A stretch of DNA of 64,000 bases, taken from positions 709,047 through 773,046 of the forward strand of contig WBMV01005154.1 of the NCBI GenBank assembly GCA_013396655.1, read 5' to 3'. The notes beneath the pieces were generated by a model. That model worked only from the letters and a program-made list of their open reading frames with translations. It did no database searches and had not been told where the DNA came from. Within the stretch, counting starts at the first letter, position 1. Every line of letters begins with the position of its first letter. This DNA is from Campylorhamphus procurvoides. Lineage: Eukaryota; Chordata; Aves; Passeriformes; Dendrocolaptidae. A program made the position numbers and the translations under genes. Of this stretch, positions 27,539 to 37,840 are shown piece after piece.

Positions 27539-28496
27539 AAGTTTTTTTGTCTGTTTTTTGTACTTGCTTGGGGGAAAAATAATTTCATGAAAAACAATCA
27601 TGCCTGAACATGGAGATAAATATCTAATTATGAAATTATCCTTTTCCAGATGAAATATATTTTTCTCCCATTACAAAATAGTAACAATAAAAAATTCTAA
27701 TATAATAATTTGACTTAGAACACAAGCACTTCACAAGGGCAATAGTTTTAAAATAGATTGCAAATTCTCCAGTACCTACTGCAGTGATATTTCTGTGTTA
27801 CAAGTTAATAAGACAAAATGGTACATAATACTTAACTGAATCCAGTTGCAGTATTCTGGAACAAAATCCTGATTTTACACCATGGCTACATCAACTGGTT
27901 TCCACCGGAGTCCTACAAAATGTAAAGACATCAGTACTATACTTTTTGTACACAGGTTAAGCATTTTTTTTAGGAATGTATAAATATTATTTTGCACCTC
28001 TTCTTAGAATAAGGTTAATATTATTGAAATATCTACGTCTGCTTTTCTTCTCACTGTGATGTTTATCACCTAATAAAAATGCTGAAGTTACCAAGGAAAG
28101 ATGCTTAATTTGTTCTTGCTGCTCAGTTGCATGTTGCATCCTATTTTGTAGTAAATGGCACAATATCCCAAGTGGGCTGCCATACTGTCAGATACATTAT
28201 TTATACATAACATTACTGGTTAATCAATGAACAAAAATGCAGGATTCTTTTTTCCCCTTTTCCTGTGACATCTTTAAAGCTACAGTAGAGAAGAACAATT
28301 TTGCAATGTATTACACTCATACTCACTTCTGAATATAGCTTCAGGAGTTTCCTGGCAGAGTTTGCACCATGCCTCTGATTAAATTGAAAGTGATTGTTGG
28401 ACAAATGCAGTAAAAATTTGTGCAGTGCAGAAGAGTAATTTAGTTAACCATATAGGCTATTCTTTCCAGTTAAAGGTGACCAAAATGTATTCCAGC

Positions 28497-28527
28497 AAAT
28501 ACATTTCTGTTTCTAACAGATCTTATA
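28497..28527 (+). repeat. Copy 2 of an exact 31-bp dispersed repeat
   Basis: Same 31 bases as 26392-26422, in the same orientation and 2105 bp downstream. Confidence 0.9.
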
Positions 28528-28884
28528 CCTAACCAAAATGAAAACTGGATAGCCAGCCCATCATGATTTTTCATCTCTGTTTATAAGAGAGCTAGGATTT
28601 TAAAAGTCACTTGGACGCTCAGCAATATTAGAACTTCACCCTGAATTAAATGTAAAATTTATAAGTGAACAAAGAACTGAAATATGAAAATATATGTGTG
28701 CAAACAAGAGAAATGTGGCTGTACTGTATCACAGTACTACAGGGGATTTTTGTTTGTACTTCAGCTTATTCTGTCGTATTTTGTTCATAGCCATTTCAGA
28801 TCAATACAAAATATTCAGCTCTGTTCCAGTGATTGAATATGAATACATTATGTGCATACAAAAATAGTGATAATCTATGTTGAT

Positions 28885-29060
28885 ACAATAGTTCATTTTG
28901 CATTAGTGTCCTAGATGGGACAATGTTAAGAAGCAATTTAAATGAAATTCATTTAAATGTCAGCTCTCATGCTTGCGATTTTTCTATAATTGGTTATTTA
29001 ATTAAAATAATTCTCATAGTCATTAATTTAGACTAAAACTTGCTGTGCACTGACATGTTT
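28885..29060. promoter_or_regulatory. Candidate conserved regulatory block with a 23-bp palindrome
   Basis: Repeat-free block dense in homeodomain/POU-like AT motifs (TTAATTAAAATAATT, TCATTAATTTAG, TTTAATTACATGG). It contains a perfect inverted repeat at 28936-28958: arms ATTTAAATGAA and TTCATTTAAAT around one central A. The layout resembles developmental enhancers, but conservation cannot be assessed here. Confidence 0.28.
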
Positions 29061-31247
29061 TAATTACATGGTATTAACAAAATTGATATGCTTTAAAAAA
29101 GCATGGTTAAATTTTAAACAAGAATAAATTAGAAATCTCATAGATCATCCTACTTAGAGTATTTATGAGAAAAAGTCAGTCATTTAAAATGTTTATTATA
29201 AACAAAGTCCCAACATTATTGTGCATGCATCATATTTGCTTCCTGCTTCAGTGTGAGGAGACTTTTATGTTAACACAGCACCTCCATCTTTGAATTCCTT
29301 TAACCAACACACAATAAATAAGGTAATGAACCAAATTAAATATTAATAGAAATCCACATAAACCACAGAAGACAGACATAGAACTGACGTTTGAATTATA
29401 CTATACCTTTGATATCATTAGGACAATCAATTAATGAAGTTTTAAAGGGTTGAATCTTTATCTACTGTTCATGAAGACAAAAAGGATTATATGAGCCTTC
29501 TTGTAAGATGCAGATAAAGAATGAAAAAAATTAAGTATTCTAGTAAAACCATCCGAACAATATAGAAGAACTAAAGTCTTAAGCACTGATCCTACAAGGT
29601 AATCCATAAGCAAGGACTATGCCTTTATGAAGTACCCTGAAGTCAAAGGAACTGCTTTCATAAATAAAGTAGGTACTTTGTTTTCAGGACTGGACTTATA
29701 TTCAAGAGTGTGAGAATCAGAATTTTATTTCATTGTCTATTAATTAGACTAGCTCTATATTACTTTGACCTTTTTAATATTCTATGATTTAATTGGATGA
29801 TCAGTCTACCTCAGCCTATGATTGCCAATCACTCTGCATAATATACTTCTACTCTTACCTTGATGTGTGGAGGGTCAGACTCTTATTAACATAAAATAAT
29901 GATTTTATTGTCAATGGCAGGAGCCAAAATGGATATATATACAGAAATTTAGAACTTCATTCATTCCATGTTGCTTTTTCTGGCAGCCAACATATGAAGG
30001 ATTTATTGTACCTCTTCCAAGCTCTTCCCTTTTGATCCTCAAATTCAACACTGCACAGCCCAGACTTTAAACTGCTGCTCAAGACTGAGGCCTTATCCAG
30101 TCTCACACTACTCATCAAGCTGACTTACAAAACACACTGCAATAACAAAATGCTGCAGAAAGGCAAGTCTTGAATGTGGAGAGTGCTCCATGTTCTCTTA
30201 TGGTCTTAGGACTGGATCCATCTAAGTGCAGATGTCTAGAGGTGAGCTAATGATTGTAGGCTCTTGATAGTCAGTGGAGAACAATAGAACAGAACATCGT
30301 ATTCTAAAATAGACTCTGCATTTGCTTAGACAAATTGTTCTCTGAAAGTGAATACAGCTCTCCATTTATTATAAAGAAGGGCTAGGGCTAGATCAGAGAT
30401 TTAAGGTTCAGCTAGCTGAATGCCACCCATTCTGTCTGTATAGATTTGTGTGTTTTATTTTCTAATATTTTGGTTTGTTTGGTTGGTTCTGATTTATGCA
30501 TGTACATGATGACTTATTTTTTTTTATTTCTTACTATCCATAGTCTGCAGTCTTGTAGCCTCTATGTGTCTCTCAGTCCTTAAAATCTTTTTTCTCCATG
30601 TGTGTGTGAAGAAGGGAAGACCTGTTATTTCTGCAAGGTGATAGGAAAACTACTAGTTTATCAAGATAACACAGGTAGTTTGTAGCTGAATCAGGGACAA
30701 AATCTAGCCCTGTTAACCTCCGTTTAACCGGTTAGCACTAGCTGAGTGACCCATATTTTGTATTTTCTGCAATATGGCTTCCTTTCTCCTTTGTTACTGC
30801 ATTGATACAGTTTTTCATGCAGCAGTAACACAGTTGTCTTACCTTGAGAGCTGATGGGAATTTTGACTTCTCAGTTGGAGCATCCTGTCCTATAGCTGTT
30901 GCAATGAGGTTCTCTATAGGATATCTTTCTTATGGAAGATTAAAGAGTGACTTTAGCATGTGTTAGCTAAACAAGACTAACACAATTGACACCATCAGCA
31001 AAAAATAGGAAACTAATTTATGGTATGCCAGCAATCTGAACATTAGTGTATATCATAATGATCCTTAGTCAGTTGTATTCGAACTACCAACATGTAAAAA
31101 TAGTACCTTGACTTTTCTGCTGTTCTCTGCATGAAGCAGATCAGCTACCAAGGTTATACTAGTAATACTCTGATAATCAAATTTTCATTTCTCACTGTCA
31201 ACATGCTTCCTGAACTGTAAGTAACCTATATTTACATTGTAGAAAAT

Positions 31248-31345
31248 CATCAAATCATAGAATCTTTAGTTCGAGAAAGATCTGCTTTCAACCCTCTTTA
31301 GCAATGAAGTTCGTGGGAGATAGGATCCAGTTGTACAGTTATTAA
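31248..31345 (-). mobile_element. Old CR1 3'-end fragment
   Basis: TCAAATCATAGAATCTTTAG followed by CGAGAAAGATCTGC and CAACCCTCTTTAGC resembles a diverged reverse-complement CR1 tail. The limits are approximate. Confidence 0.6.
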
Positions 31346-32239
31346 ACCATTTCCATGGTAAATGAAGCTTGTGAGAGAAAAGTTTGCTGATGCTGGCACT
31401 GGATTTCATTTACCCACAGATATTTTTCCAGAACTCCTTCAATGTGAACATATTTTCAAGTGTATGCAAATATAATTTATTGATAGCCTCCCTGGAAAGT
31501 TTCCATCAGAGGTATCTTCAAGACTGAGAGCAGTACACTTTTGGTTTAAAATCTATATGCAACTTTAGCAGTGAAGCTTGCAATTCAAGCTTAATAAGAA
31601 GTACTCTGTCAGCTGCTTGCTTACTTTATTGCATAATACATTGCTTCAACTGAGAATATTCAGAAGTCACCTTGAAAAATACAGAGTGGCCACTTGCCTT
31701 GGAAGCAGTGATTCTTTAAACAAAGCAACTTCTAGGTGTCCTAAGTACTTAACTTTTCCCTGTTGTTCAAGTCTCATTAGATTTTCAGACTGATAAGAGG
31801 AATCACATCAGCTGATACTCTCATCCCAGCAAAGAGGCTTTTTCCCAGCCTTCTCAAGCTCACTATTACTAGTAATTAGTTGTGTTGCCTTAGGGTTTTC
31901 ATGAATTTGTAGATTTTTATACTTCTAGGTATACTTCTCACATATAGCGTAGCTAACAACCTCTGACCCTATGTTAGCTGTCTTCAGGGTCAGATAATAG
32001 CTGGAGCACTGCACAAGGAAAACATGTACCAGAGCTAAGGCAACTAGATACCATGTTAGTCAAAACAAGAAAGCAAAGCCCAGCAACCTTGGAGAAGCTC
32101 CAATAAGGCAAAGGGGTCTTAAGACCTCCTACTCAATTCTAAGAGAGGCGTGCCATGAGGCGGAACCAAGGGAAGTTCTGGGCATGGACAAATCTTAGAT
32201 TGGATGGGACCTTTAGATGTGATAATTGAGTATAGTTAC
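31346..32239. other. Non-coding stretch leading into an LTR-rich patch
   Basis: No gene seen. An inverted repeat with 9-base arms TCTGACCCT (31962-31970) and AGGGTCAGA (31986-31994) is present. From about 32040 the sequence becomes more GC/CpG-rich and may already belong to the retroviral element on its right. Confidence 0.45.
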
Positions 32240-32541
32240 AAAATTAACATGCTGCCACGTAGACGGGAGCTTTTCTGCTTTCTCCAGCTCTCCTACACTT
32301 TATTGACATTTTTCTCTCTCACACACACACACTCTCTGCTGCCCAGCCTGGTGCGGTGCCCGGTGTTCCCCCCCGAAAGGGGGGGCAGAAAGAGCTCAGA
32401 GAAGCTCTGCTTGCAAATGGGAGGGTTTCCCTCTCTTGCTNATATTCTGTACCCCAAAACACTATAAGTAAAAGAATTCTTCTCTGCTTTACCCACATAA
32501 AGTTGCCTTGGAAAGTTTTTTCCCCCTTCCTTAAGGCAACA
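32240..32541 (-). mobile_element. Probable retroviral LTR, limits uncertain
   Basis: Read on the minus strand it begins TGTTGCC (plus-strand GGCAACA at 32535-32541) and is rich in C and CpG compared with surrounding DNA. It has an AATAAA signal at 32299-32304 (plus-strand TTTATT) in a plausible position. The left limit is not clear and the unit may extend to about 31970. An internal C7-GAAA-G7 hairpin lies at 32368-32385, and one ambiguous base (N) at 32441. It abuts the next LTR within a few bases. I do not recognise the family, and orientation rests on the poly(A) signal only. Confidence 0.45.
32368..32385. repeat. C7-GAAA-G7 perfect hairpin
   Basis: Seven C (32368-32374), GAAA (32375-32378), seven G (32379-32385). 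This forms a seven-pair all-GC stem closed by a GAAA tetraloop of the stable GNRA class when read as plus-strand RNA. Confidence 0.9.
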
Positions 32542-32543
32542 GT

Positions 32544-33027
32544 TGCAATGATTTAACCCCAGCTGCCAACTCAGCCCCACACAGTCACTCACTCACTCTC
32601 CCCTGGAAGGATGGGAGAGAGCTATATTACACTTAGCAGTGACTTGTGAAGATAAGGTCCACCACTCCAAATGTCCCCCTTTCCTCCTTCGTCCCCCAGC
32701 TAGCAGTTGGCCTTGATGATCTTAAAGGTCTTTTCCAACCTTAATGATTCTATGATGCCACAGAGTCCATATCCCTTAGGTCACTTGGGGGCAGCTCTCC
32801 CAGCTCTGTCCTCTCCCAGATTTGTGTGCACCTCCAGCCTCCTTACTGGTGGGGTGGGGTGAGAGGCAGAAAAGCCCTCAGTCCTGTGTAAGCACCGCCC
32901 AGCAATAGAAACATTGCTGTGTTATCAGCACTATTTCCAGTACAAATCCAAAACATGACCCTCTACTAGGTATACTAGCATACTATCTAATGAAGAAAAT
33001 TATCTCTATCACATCCAAAACCATCAC
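32544..33027 (-). mobile_element. Solo LTR of the same avian ERV family as 3988-4569, with a CR1 tail embedded
   Basis: The reverse complement matches the 3988-4569 LTR at both ends and inside. The 3' end (plus-strand ATTTAACCCCAGCTGCCAAC, 32551-32570) corresponds to its terminal TTAAACC region. The start side has GAAGAAAATTATCTCTATC at 32994-33010. Internal blocks around CATATCCCTTAGGTCACTTG and TGGTGGGGTGGGGTGAGAGG also match. The LTR region that should hold the TATA box is replaced by about 56 bp of CR1 3' tail. Shortened and diverged, so an old copy. Confidence 0.82.
32702..32757 (+). mobile_element. CR1 3'-tail fragment nested in LTR
   Basis: CCTTGATGATCTTAAAGGTC, then TTTTCCAACCTTAATG and ATTCTATGATG form a textbook CR1 3' end. 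It sits inside the minus-strand LTR at 32544-33027, in the opposite orientation, so it arrived after the LTR. Confidence 0.88.
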
Positions 33028-33316
33028 TTTGGGCTTCAGACCACAAGCCAAATAGAAAATGAAGTAGTATAAATATGACTGAACATTTAAATATTAAAAA
33101 AACCCAATCAACTTAAAGCTTTGTGGTATAGAATATTAAAATTAATAAACTTTCTCCTGAGATACTAAATAGTTCCTGCTGTTAGAATAGAAGGAGAGAA
33201 AAAAATCTGCAGCACTGCCAAAACAGTAGCATCACTAACTTGTAGTATTACAGTCATGCATCAGACCTATATCTGGGCTTTGTAATTTGTCTCAAACCAT
33301 CACACACATACACAGA

Positions 33317-33355
33317 AAAAAAAAAAAAAGAGAGAGAGAGAGAAAAGATAGATAG
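33317..33355 (+). repeat. A-run / (GA)n / (GATA)n microsatellite
   Basis: About 15 A, then alternating GA units, then AAAAGATAGATAGAG. It follows a short CACACA run at 33301-33312. Confidence 0.85.
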
Positions 33356-33594
33356 AGCAATCAACAACACATCCCCCATACTCCACTGGTAATTAACTTA
33401 ATGCTACAAAAGCTTCGGGGTTTTTTTCTTTTTTTTTTCTTTTTTTTTTTAAATATTTCTTTCTCCTTGTATCTTATCACAACATTTGTATTGATATCCA
33501 AGTCCTAAATAGCATGCATCATTTTCCAGACTGTAGCCTATGGAGATGCTAAACACATTGGTGTATTTTTGGAAATGCATAAATGTAAAGATAA

Positions 33595-33614
33595 GATATG
33601 TGATATCACATATC
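33595..33614. repeat. 20-bp perfect palindrome
   Basis: Arms GATATGTGAT and ATCACATATC with no spacer. The pairing stops at both ends (A versus C). It could be a dimeric factor site or chance in AT-rich DNA. Confidence 0.85.
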
Positions 33615-33959
33615 CTGTAATTCCATCAGATTTTTTTTGATGTGTTGCCAACAAATCTGTTTTGATTTCAGGTTCAGAACTGATGTTTTCTCTTGGAAGT
33701 TGGTCACTGCTATAAAAATGTGTTAGCCCCACTTCAAGCTTAATGCTGAAAAGAATTCAGAAATAGCCCTGGGAACATTTAGTATTTCCTTGAAAAAGCT
33801 GTGGATTGTCATTAACTGACAAACAGTCCGCTGCCAAGTTCTTGCAAGAATTGTATTTGTTGTCTGATGCCAAACAGCCTCTTTAAATGCTAATGAACAA
33901 AGTATGGCATGCATTCTGTTCTTGATGGATTATGCCTATACCTTCTGTGGTCAACAGAA

Positions 33960-34230
33960 GGGGAATTCCCGGCCCATATGACTTCCATTCTGGCACGCAA
34001 CTCTTTTCTCTGCTTACAAGGCAGTAAGCACTCAAATAGATTAGTCAATCTTATTTTTAAATTAAGTATAGCCTCCGCACCCTAATTCACATGTTTAAAA
34101 TCTGGAGGAACCGTGCCAGAGCTGCCTACGCACTGTATGAGTTTTGTTTTCTTTAGAGGATTAAGCTCCTGACTTAGTATCAGTGATGCTCACTGTATAC
34201 TGATATGCCTTTTAAATTCAAACATGAATG
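33960..34230. promoter_or_regulatory. Candidate conserved non-coding block
   Basis: Repeat-free and higher in complexity than its flanks, with retained CpGs near 33970, 33996, 34077, 34112 and 34130 and homeodomain-like AGATTAGTCAAT and ATTAAGTATAG motifs. Judged by eye only. Confidence 0.22.
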
Positions 34231-35067
34231 TTTCATAAACAGCTGATTTACATGTTTGTCTTTACCTCTTTGGAGGCAAATAAGGAGTTACATTTTTAAA
34301 TTGTCTTCTTTAGTGGTTTTCATAATTTCCTGCTACTTAAAGAGCTGGTTTGACACAGAAATGCATTAAAAAGCTATATTTTGCTACTATGCATACATGT
34401 AGTTTTACAGTTAGTAGGAGGTCTAGATTTGTATATATCAATATCTTTGATTACACCTTCAAGCTCAGCTTTCCAAGAAGACTAAATTATGCAGCAAATA
34501 GCAAGCTCAGAGGTTGTGCACTGAATAATTTTTGTGTGATATGATATTTTAATTTGTTTTAATCGTCATTCAGTAACTGCTATTAGTCAGATGATCCTCT
34601 CCTACTGGTTTATAATCTGCTGAAAAGGAAGGAAAAGCTGTTCTAGGACAACAGCAAGCAACAAGCTATAGGCACAATACAATCCATCCTTAGTTAAATG
34701 CACAACTACCAGATATAAAATATGGTATTAATAGCAATACAGAATCATAAAATTTGACAGGAAATAATTGCCATAATATTATATTGAATCACAGGGAAGG
34801 AATTTTTCATTTTAGGTAAGCCACAATTCGTTTCTCTGAAACTGACATTTGAGGCTGAATCTAGGTGATTCCTACATAGAACCAATTTAACTGTTTCTAG
34901 TCTTCATGCAACTTTACAAATAGGTTTACTAGCTAACAAGAAATAAAAATGTAATCAATTCACTCTGGAAGTAGAGCTTTCAATAAAAGATGAATTTGTA
35001 GGGGGGAAAAAAGGCTTTACCTACCTATACAGTTAGAAGGAATGTTTTTCTCTTTTACACGGACCCA
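34231..35067. other. Non-coding stretch, possible CR1 relic
   Basis: No gene seen. CAGAATCATAAAATTTGACA at 34740-34759 hints at a very old minus-strand CR1 tail, but too little remains to call it. Confidence 0.5.
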
Positions 35068-35196
35068 TCAAGACTTGGTTGATTGGAGCTTTGAGTAACG
35101 TGGTCTAGTGAAAGAGTGCCTGCCAATGGCAGGATTGTTGAAACTAGATGATCTTTAAGGTCCCTTCCTACCCAAACCGTTTTATGATTCTATGAT
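35068..35196 (+). mobile_element. CR1 3'-end fragment
   Basis: GTGGTCTAGTGAAAGAGTGC, CCAATGGCAGGATTG, ACTAGATGATCTTTAAGG and TATGATTCTATGAT form a well-preserved CR1 3' UTR and tail of the common 'gagcaacctggtctagtgg' subtype. About 130 bp, 5'-truncated. Confidence 0.92.
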
Positions 35197-36029
35197 CTCT
35201 GGAGCTTCTGCATGGGGAAAGCATATTTCTAAGTTAAGGAGAAGCTTGGTCAAAACTTGCCCCTCTGTGGAGAAAAAAAAATCCTCAATGAAATTCCTAT
35301 ACAGAAAGGGAGGAGAAAAAAACAAAAAAAGAGAAAAGTAGTAAAACTATTCTGTGTCTCTAATTTACTGGAAGAACTGGAAAAATCAAGAAATCCTGTC
35401 CTCTCTTTTTTAGAATCATTTATTAAATGGATGATCATACCTATAGGTATTAATATTACAAGAAAACAATTTTTTATAGCCTCACTCTCATCTAAAATGA
35501 GCAATTTTTTCTAGTCTTCCAGCTATTTATAGTAAGACCTTTATAAGCTCAAACTAATTAATAAACGAGATCAATTTCAAGATTTTTTTTCCTTGTTCCA
35601 AACCACATAATCATTCATTTCAGTAACATTTTAAAGGCCATGTCTAAAATAGATTTGCACCCATGTCCCCAATGTGAATTTTTCACTCTTTGGCAGCATG
35701 CAGTAGGTAGTGTATAATGACCTTTTCTCTGTTTGGAACAGGGATTAGAATAATATATTTGACCCTTTTTACTCACCTGGGAGTGATGCTAGTCTCCATG
35801 TTCAATGAAGTAAAATATGTCTCTAGTGTCCCAAGGTTAAGGCCATGACTTTAAACTATTTAACACAAGCTATCAGGCTGATTCACCTCAGTCAGACTCT
35901 ACAGACGGGTTAGTTTTACTCCTTCTCTTTTCTATTAGGTTGAATTATATACACTTCATCGCAACAATTTCTTATCCACCGTGCAATTAAGGGAAATATT
36001 TTGCATTACAAACAAAGCAAGTTAACCTG
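35197..36029. other. Non-coding stretch, no gene seen
   Basis: Overlapping antisense frames of 84 and 85 codons at 35250-35514 are A/T-driven and low in complexity. No other structure recognised. Confidence 0.6.
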
Positions 36030-36250
36030 GTCACATTGTGCATTATAACAAAATTTATGGCTGCATAAATAGCAGTGTAAACTTACAGAAAGACTGGTAA
36101 TTATAGTGCCATTGATGGTCTTTGTTGCTTTAATTCTGAAGCAGCCAGAATGATTAAACTGAATCTTAATCGACTTCTCCATTAAAAATGCTGGCAGAGG
36201 AGCTCCCTTAACCTTTCTCATTGATTGAACACAACAATCACCATTCAATT
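36030..36250. promoter_or_regulatory. Candidate conserved non-coding block
   Basis: Repeat-free block with many homeobox-type and related motifs (ATTTATGGCTGCATAAAT, GGTAATTATAG, ATGATTAAACTG, CCATTAAAAATG, CATTGATTGAACACAACAAT). It is the block that looks most like a developmental enhancer in the middle of the window. An 80-codon minus-strand frame overlaps it, but it lacks motifs and I do not treat it as coding. Confidence 0.33.
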
Positions 36251-36683
36251 ATAATGCAAAAGGACATTTGTTATAATGTACGAAAGATGCATGAGGCATT
36301 TCCTTTCACTCAAGACAATCAATGAGATGACTCCTACCTCAAAGAAGGTAAGGTGAAGCTACTGTACCTGGAAGAGCATTAAAGTCAAAGCTATCTCAGA
36401 TAACTGCAAACACTACAGTTTTCAGGGAATGGCAGAATACCTCAGTGAAAATAAAGCAAGTAGTTCCTCACTCCATGAAAAATAAGCATCCTCTTTAAAA
36501 GATAAATAGGAATACATAATTTGAAGTAAATTTCTATTTATAAAACTAAGTGAAAGTTTCATATAAAAAGAACTTAAAATCAGATATGGACTTTAAGTGG
36601 GGTTTTTTAACATCTTCATTTTGTGTTTAGGAGGAATATTTTGTGTATTTAAGTGGTCACAATTGATAATGAATAGAGCACAG
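36251..36683. other. Non-coding stretch, no gene seen
   Basis: AT-rich unique DNA up to the CR1 3' end. Confidence 0.6.
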
Positions 36684-37403
36684 GAATCACAGAATGGGTT
36701 GGGAACAATTGCAGTGGGTCATCTGGTCCAGCTTCCCTGCTCAAGCAGGACCTGCATAGAGCACATGGCGCAGGATTTTGTCCAGACAGTTCTTAAGCAA
36801 CTCCAGTGAGGTAGACTCCACAGTCTCTCTGGGCAATTTGTTCCAATGCACTGTCACCTGCACAGCAAAGAAGTTCTTCCTCATCTTCAGATGGAAGTTC
36901 TTGTGCATTAGTTTCAGTCCATTGACCCTTGTCCTATTGCTTGGCACCACACGAAGAGCCTGCTTCATTGTCTTGACACCCTCTCTGCAATCATGAGTTC
37001 CCTTCTCAGTTGTCACTTCTTGAAACTGAACAGGACCAGCTCCCTCAGCCTTTCCTCATAAGGGAGATGTTCCAGTCCCCTATTTGGCTTCATACCCCTC
37101 TGCTGGACCTGCTTCAGGAGGTCCATGTCTCTCCTATACTGAAAAGCCCAGAACTGGACACAGCACTCCAGGTGTGACCTCACCAAGGCTGAGTAGGAGG
37201 GCAGGATCACCTCCCTTGACCTTCTGGCAAGGCTTTTCTTGTTGCACTGTACCACTGGCCTTCTTGGCCACCAGGGCAACACTGATGGCTCATGGACAGC
37301 TTGTTGTCTACCAGGTCCTTCTCCACAGAGTTGCTTTCCAGCAGATTGTCCCCAAGCTTGTACTTGTGCCTCTGGTTGTAGGAAAATAACAAGCTGTGCA
37401 TTT
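36684..37403 (-). mobile_element. CR1 LINE, 3' part (reverse-transcriptase C-terminus and 3' UTR)
   Basis: The 3' end at the left reads GAATCACAGAATGGGTTGGG, then CATCTGGTCCAGCTTCCCTG and CTCAAGCAGGACC, the canonical CR1 3' UTR. On the minus strand, 37480-37013 contains SREVILPSYSALVRSHLE, CCVQFWAFQYRRDMDLLKQV and GLEHLPYEERLRELVLF, which are CR1 ORF2 C-terminal motifs. 37401-37207 carries the preceding YKLGDNLLES and DNKLSMSHQCC block. The copy is interrupted at about 37404 and continues at 37717. Confidence 0.93.
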
Positions 37404-37716
37404 CTCGTGGGAAAGCAAGGGGAGTCTTTAGCCAAGGCTGGTAGCTGGGTGCTGTAAGATAAACAACCTTGCAGGCCCATGGGAACCTGGAAGCAGGCTG
37501 AATGAGCTCATAGATTTAGCAGCCTTCTGTTAATAGCCAATGAGTATTTGTTTATGTCTATTTGCACCAATGGTCTTAATGCACGTATTCTCAGAAATAC
37601 TATAATTGTGGAACTTTCTTTAATAAAGTGGAGTTTTGCTGTAATTCATATTGAATCGTCTACAATTCTTCGCAAGCCCTGGCCCTCCGATTCTATATCT
37701 GGTTATTCTTCCCAAG
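37404..37716 (+). mobile_element. LTR-like insert splitting the CR1
   Basis: The CR1 reading frame breaks here and resumes at 37717. The core 37408-37714 starts TGGGAA and ends TTCCCA, a short terminal inverted repeat of TG...CA type, with AATAAA at 37622-37627. The octamer GTGCATTT occurs on both sides (37396-37403 and 37717-37724) and would restore one continuous CR1 frame if collapsed, so it is the likely target-site duplication, although the exact joint is a few bases uncertain. At about 307 bp it fits a short solo LTR. Family not recognised. Confidence 0.6.
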
Positions 37717-37840
37717 GTGCATTTGCGTTTGTTAAACTTCAGACAGTTCTTCTCTGCCCATGCCTTCAACCTGTCAAGGTCCTTCTGAAGGGCTGCACAG
37801 CACTTTGGGGTATCAGCCACTTCTCCCAGCTTTGTGTCAT
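37717..37840 (-). mobile_element. CR1 LINE, middle reverse-transcriptase piece (copy 1)
   Basis: The minus-strand frame encodes TKLGEVADTPKCCAALQ, KDLDRLKAWAEKNCLKFNK and RKC, the CR1 block just C-terminal to the catalytic A-D-D box. It joins the 36684-37403 piece once the 37404-37716 insert is removed. Confidence 0.9.

Larger units (their letters stand above)
25753..31247. other. Long non-coding stretch, no gene seen
   Basis: No exon-like frame; open frames stay under 80 codons apart from the CR1-overlapping frame at the left edge. It includes an exact 31-bp dispersed repeat (26392-26422 and 28497-28527), a G-rich tract at 27519-27538 and a possible conserved block at 28885-29060. Confidence 0.6.
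33028..33959. other. Non-coding stretch with simple repeats
   Basis: Contains an A-run followed by (GA)n and GATA units at 33317-33355, a T-rich tract at 33421-33451, and a 20-bp perfect palindrome at 33595-33614. No gene seen. Confidence 0.6.

Noticed and set aside
30960..30985. Inverted repeat GTGTTAG/CTAACAC
   Set aside because: A seven-base stem with a ten-base loop is common by chance in 64 kb.
32204..32592. Open frames of 66-99 codons in both strands
   Set aside because: They cross an LTR-like unit and an ambiguous base and have no protein features.
34738..34800. Possible CR1 tail remnant
   Set aside because: Only about 20 bases resemble the CR1 3' end; too little to call.
35250..35514. 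Antisense pair of 84-85 codon frames
   Set aside because: Driven by A/K and T/F-rich low-complexity sequence.
37084..37457. Plus-strand open frames of 101 and 72 codons
   Set aside because: Antisense shadows of the CR1 reverse-transcriptase region.
37013..37480. 155-codon minus-strand open frame, the longest in the window
   Set aside because: It is CR1 ORF2 C-terminus, not a host gene. Included under the CR1 feature.
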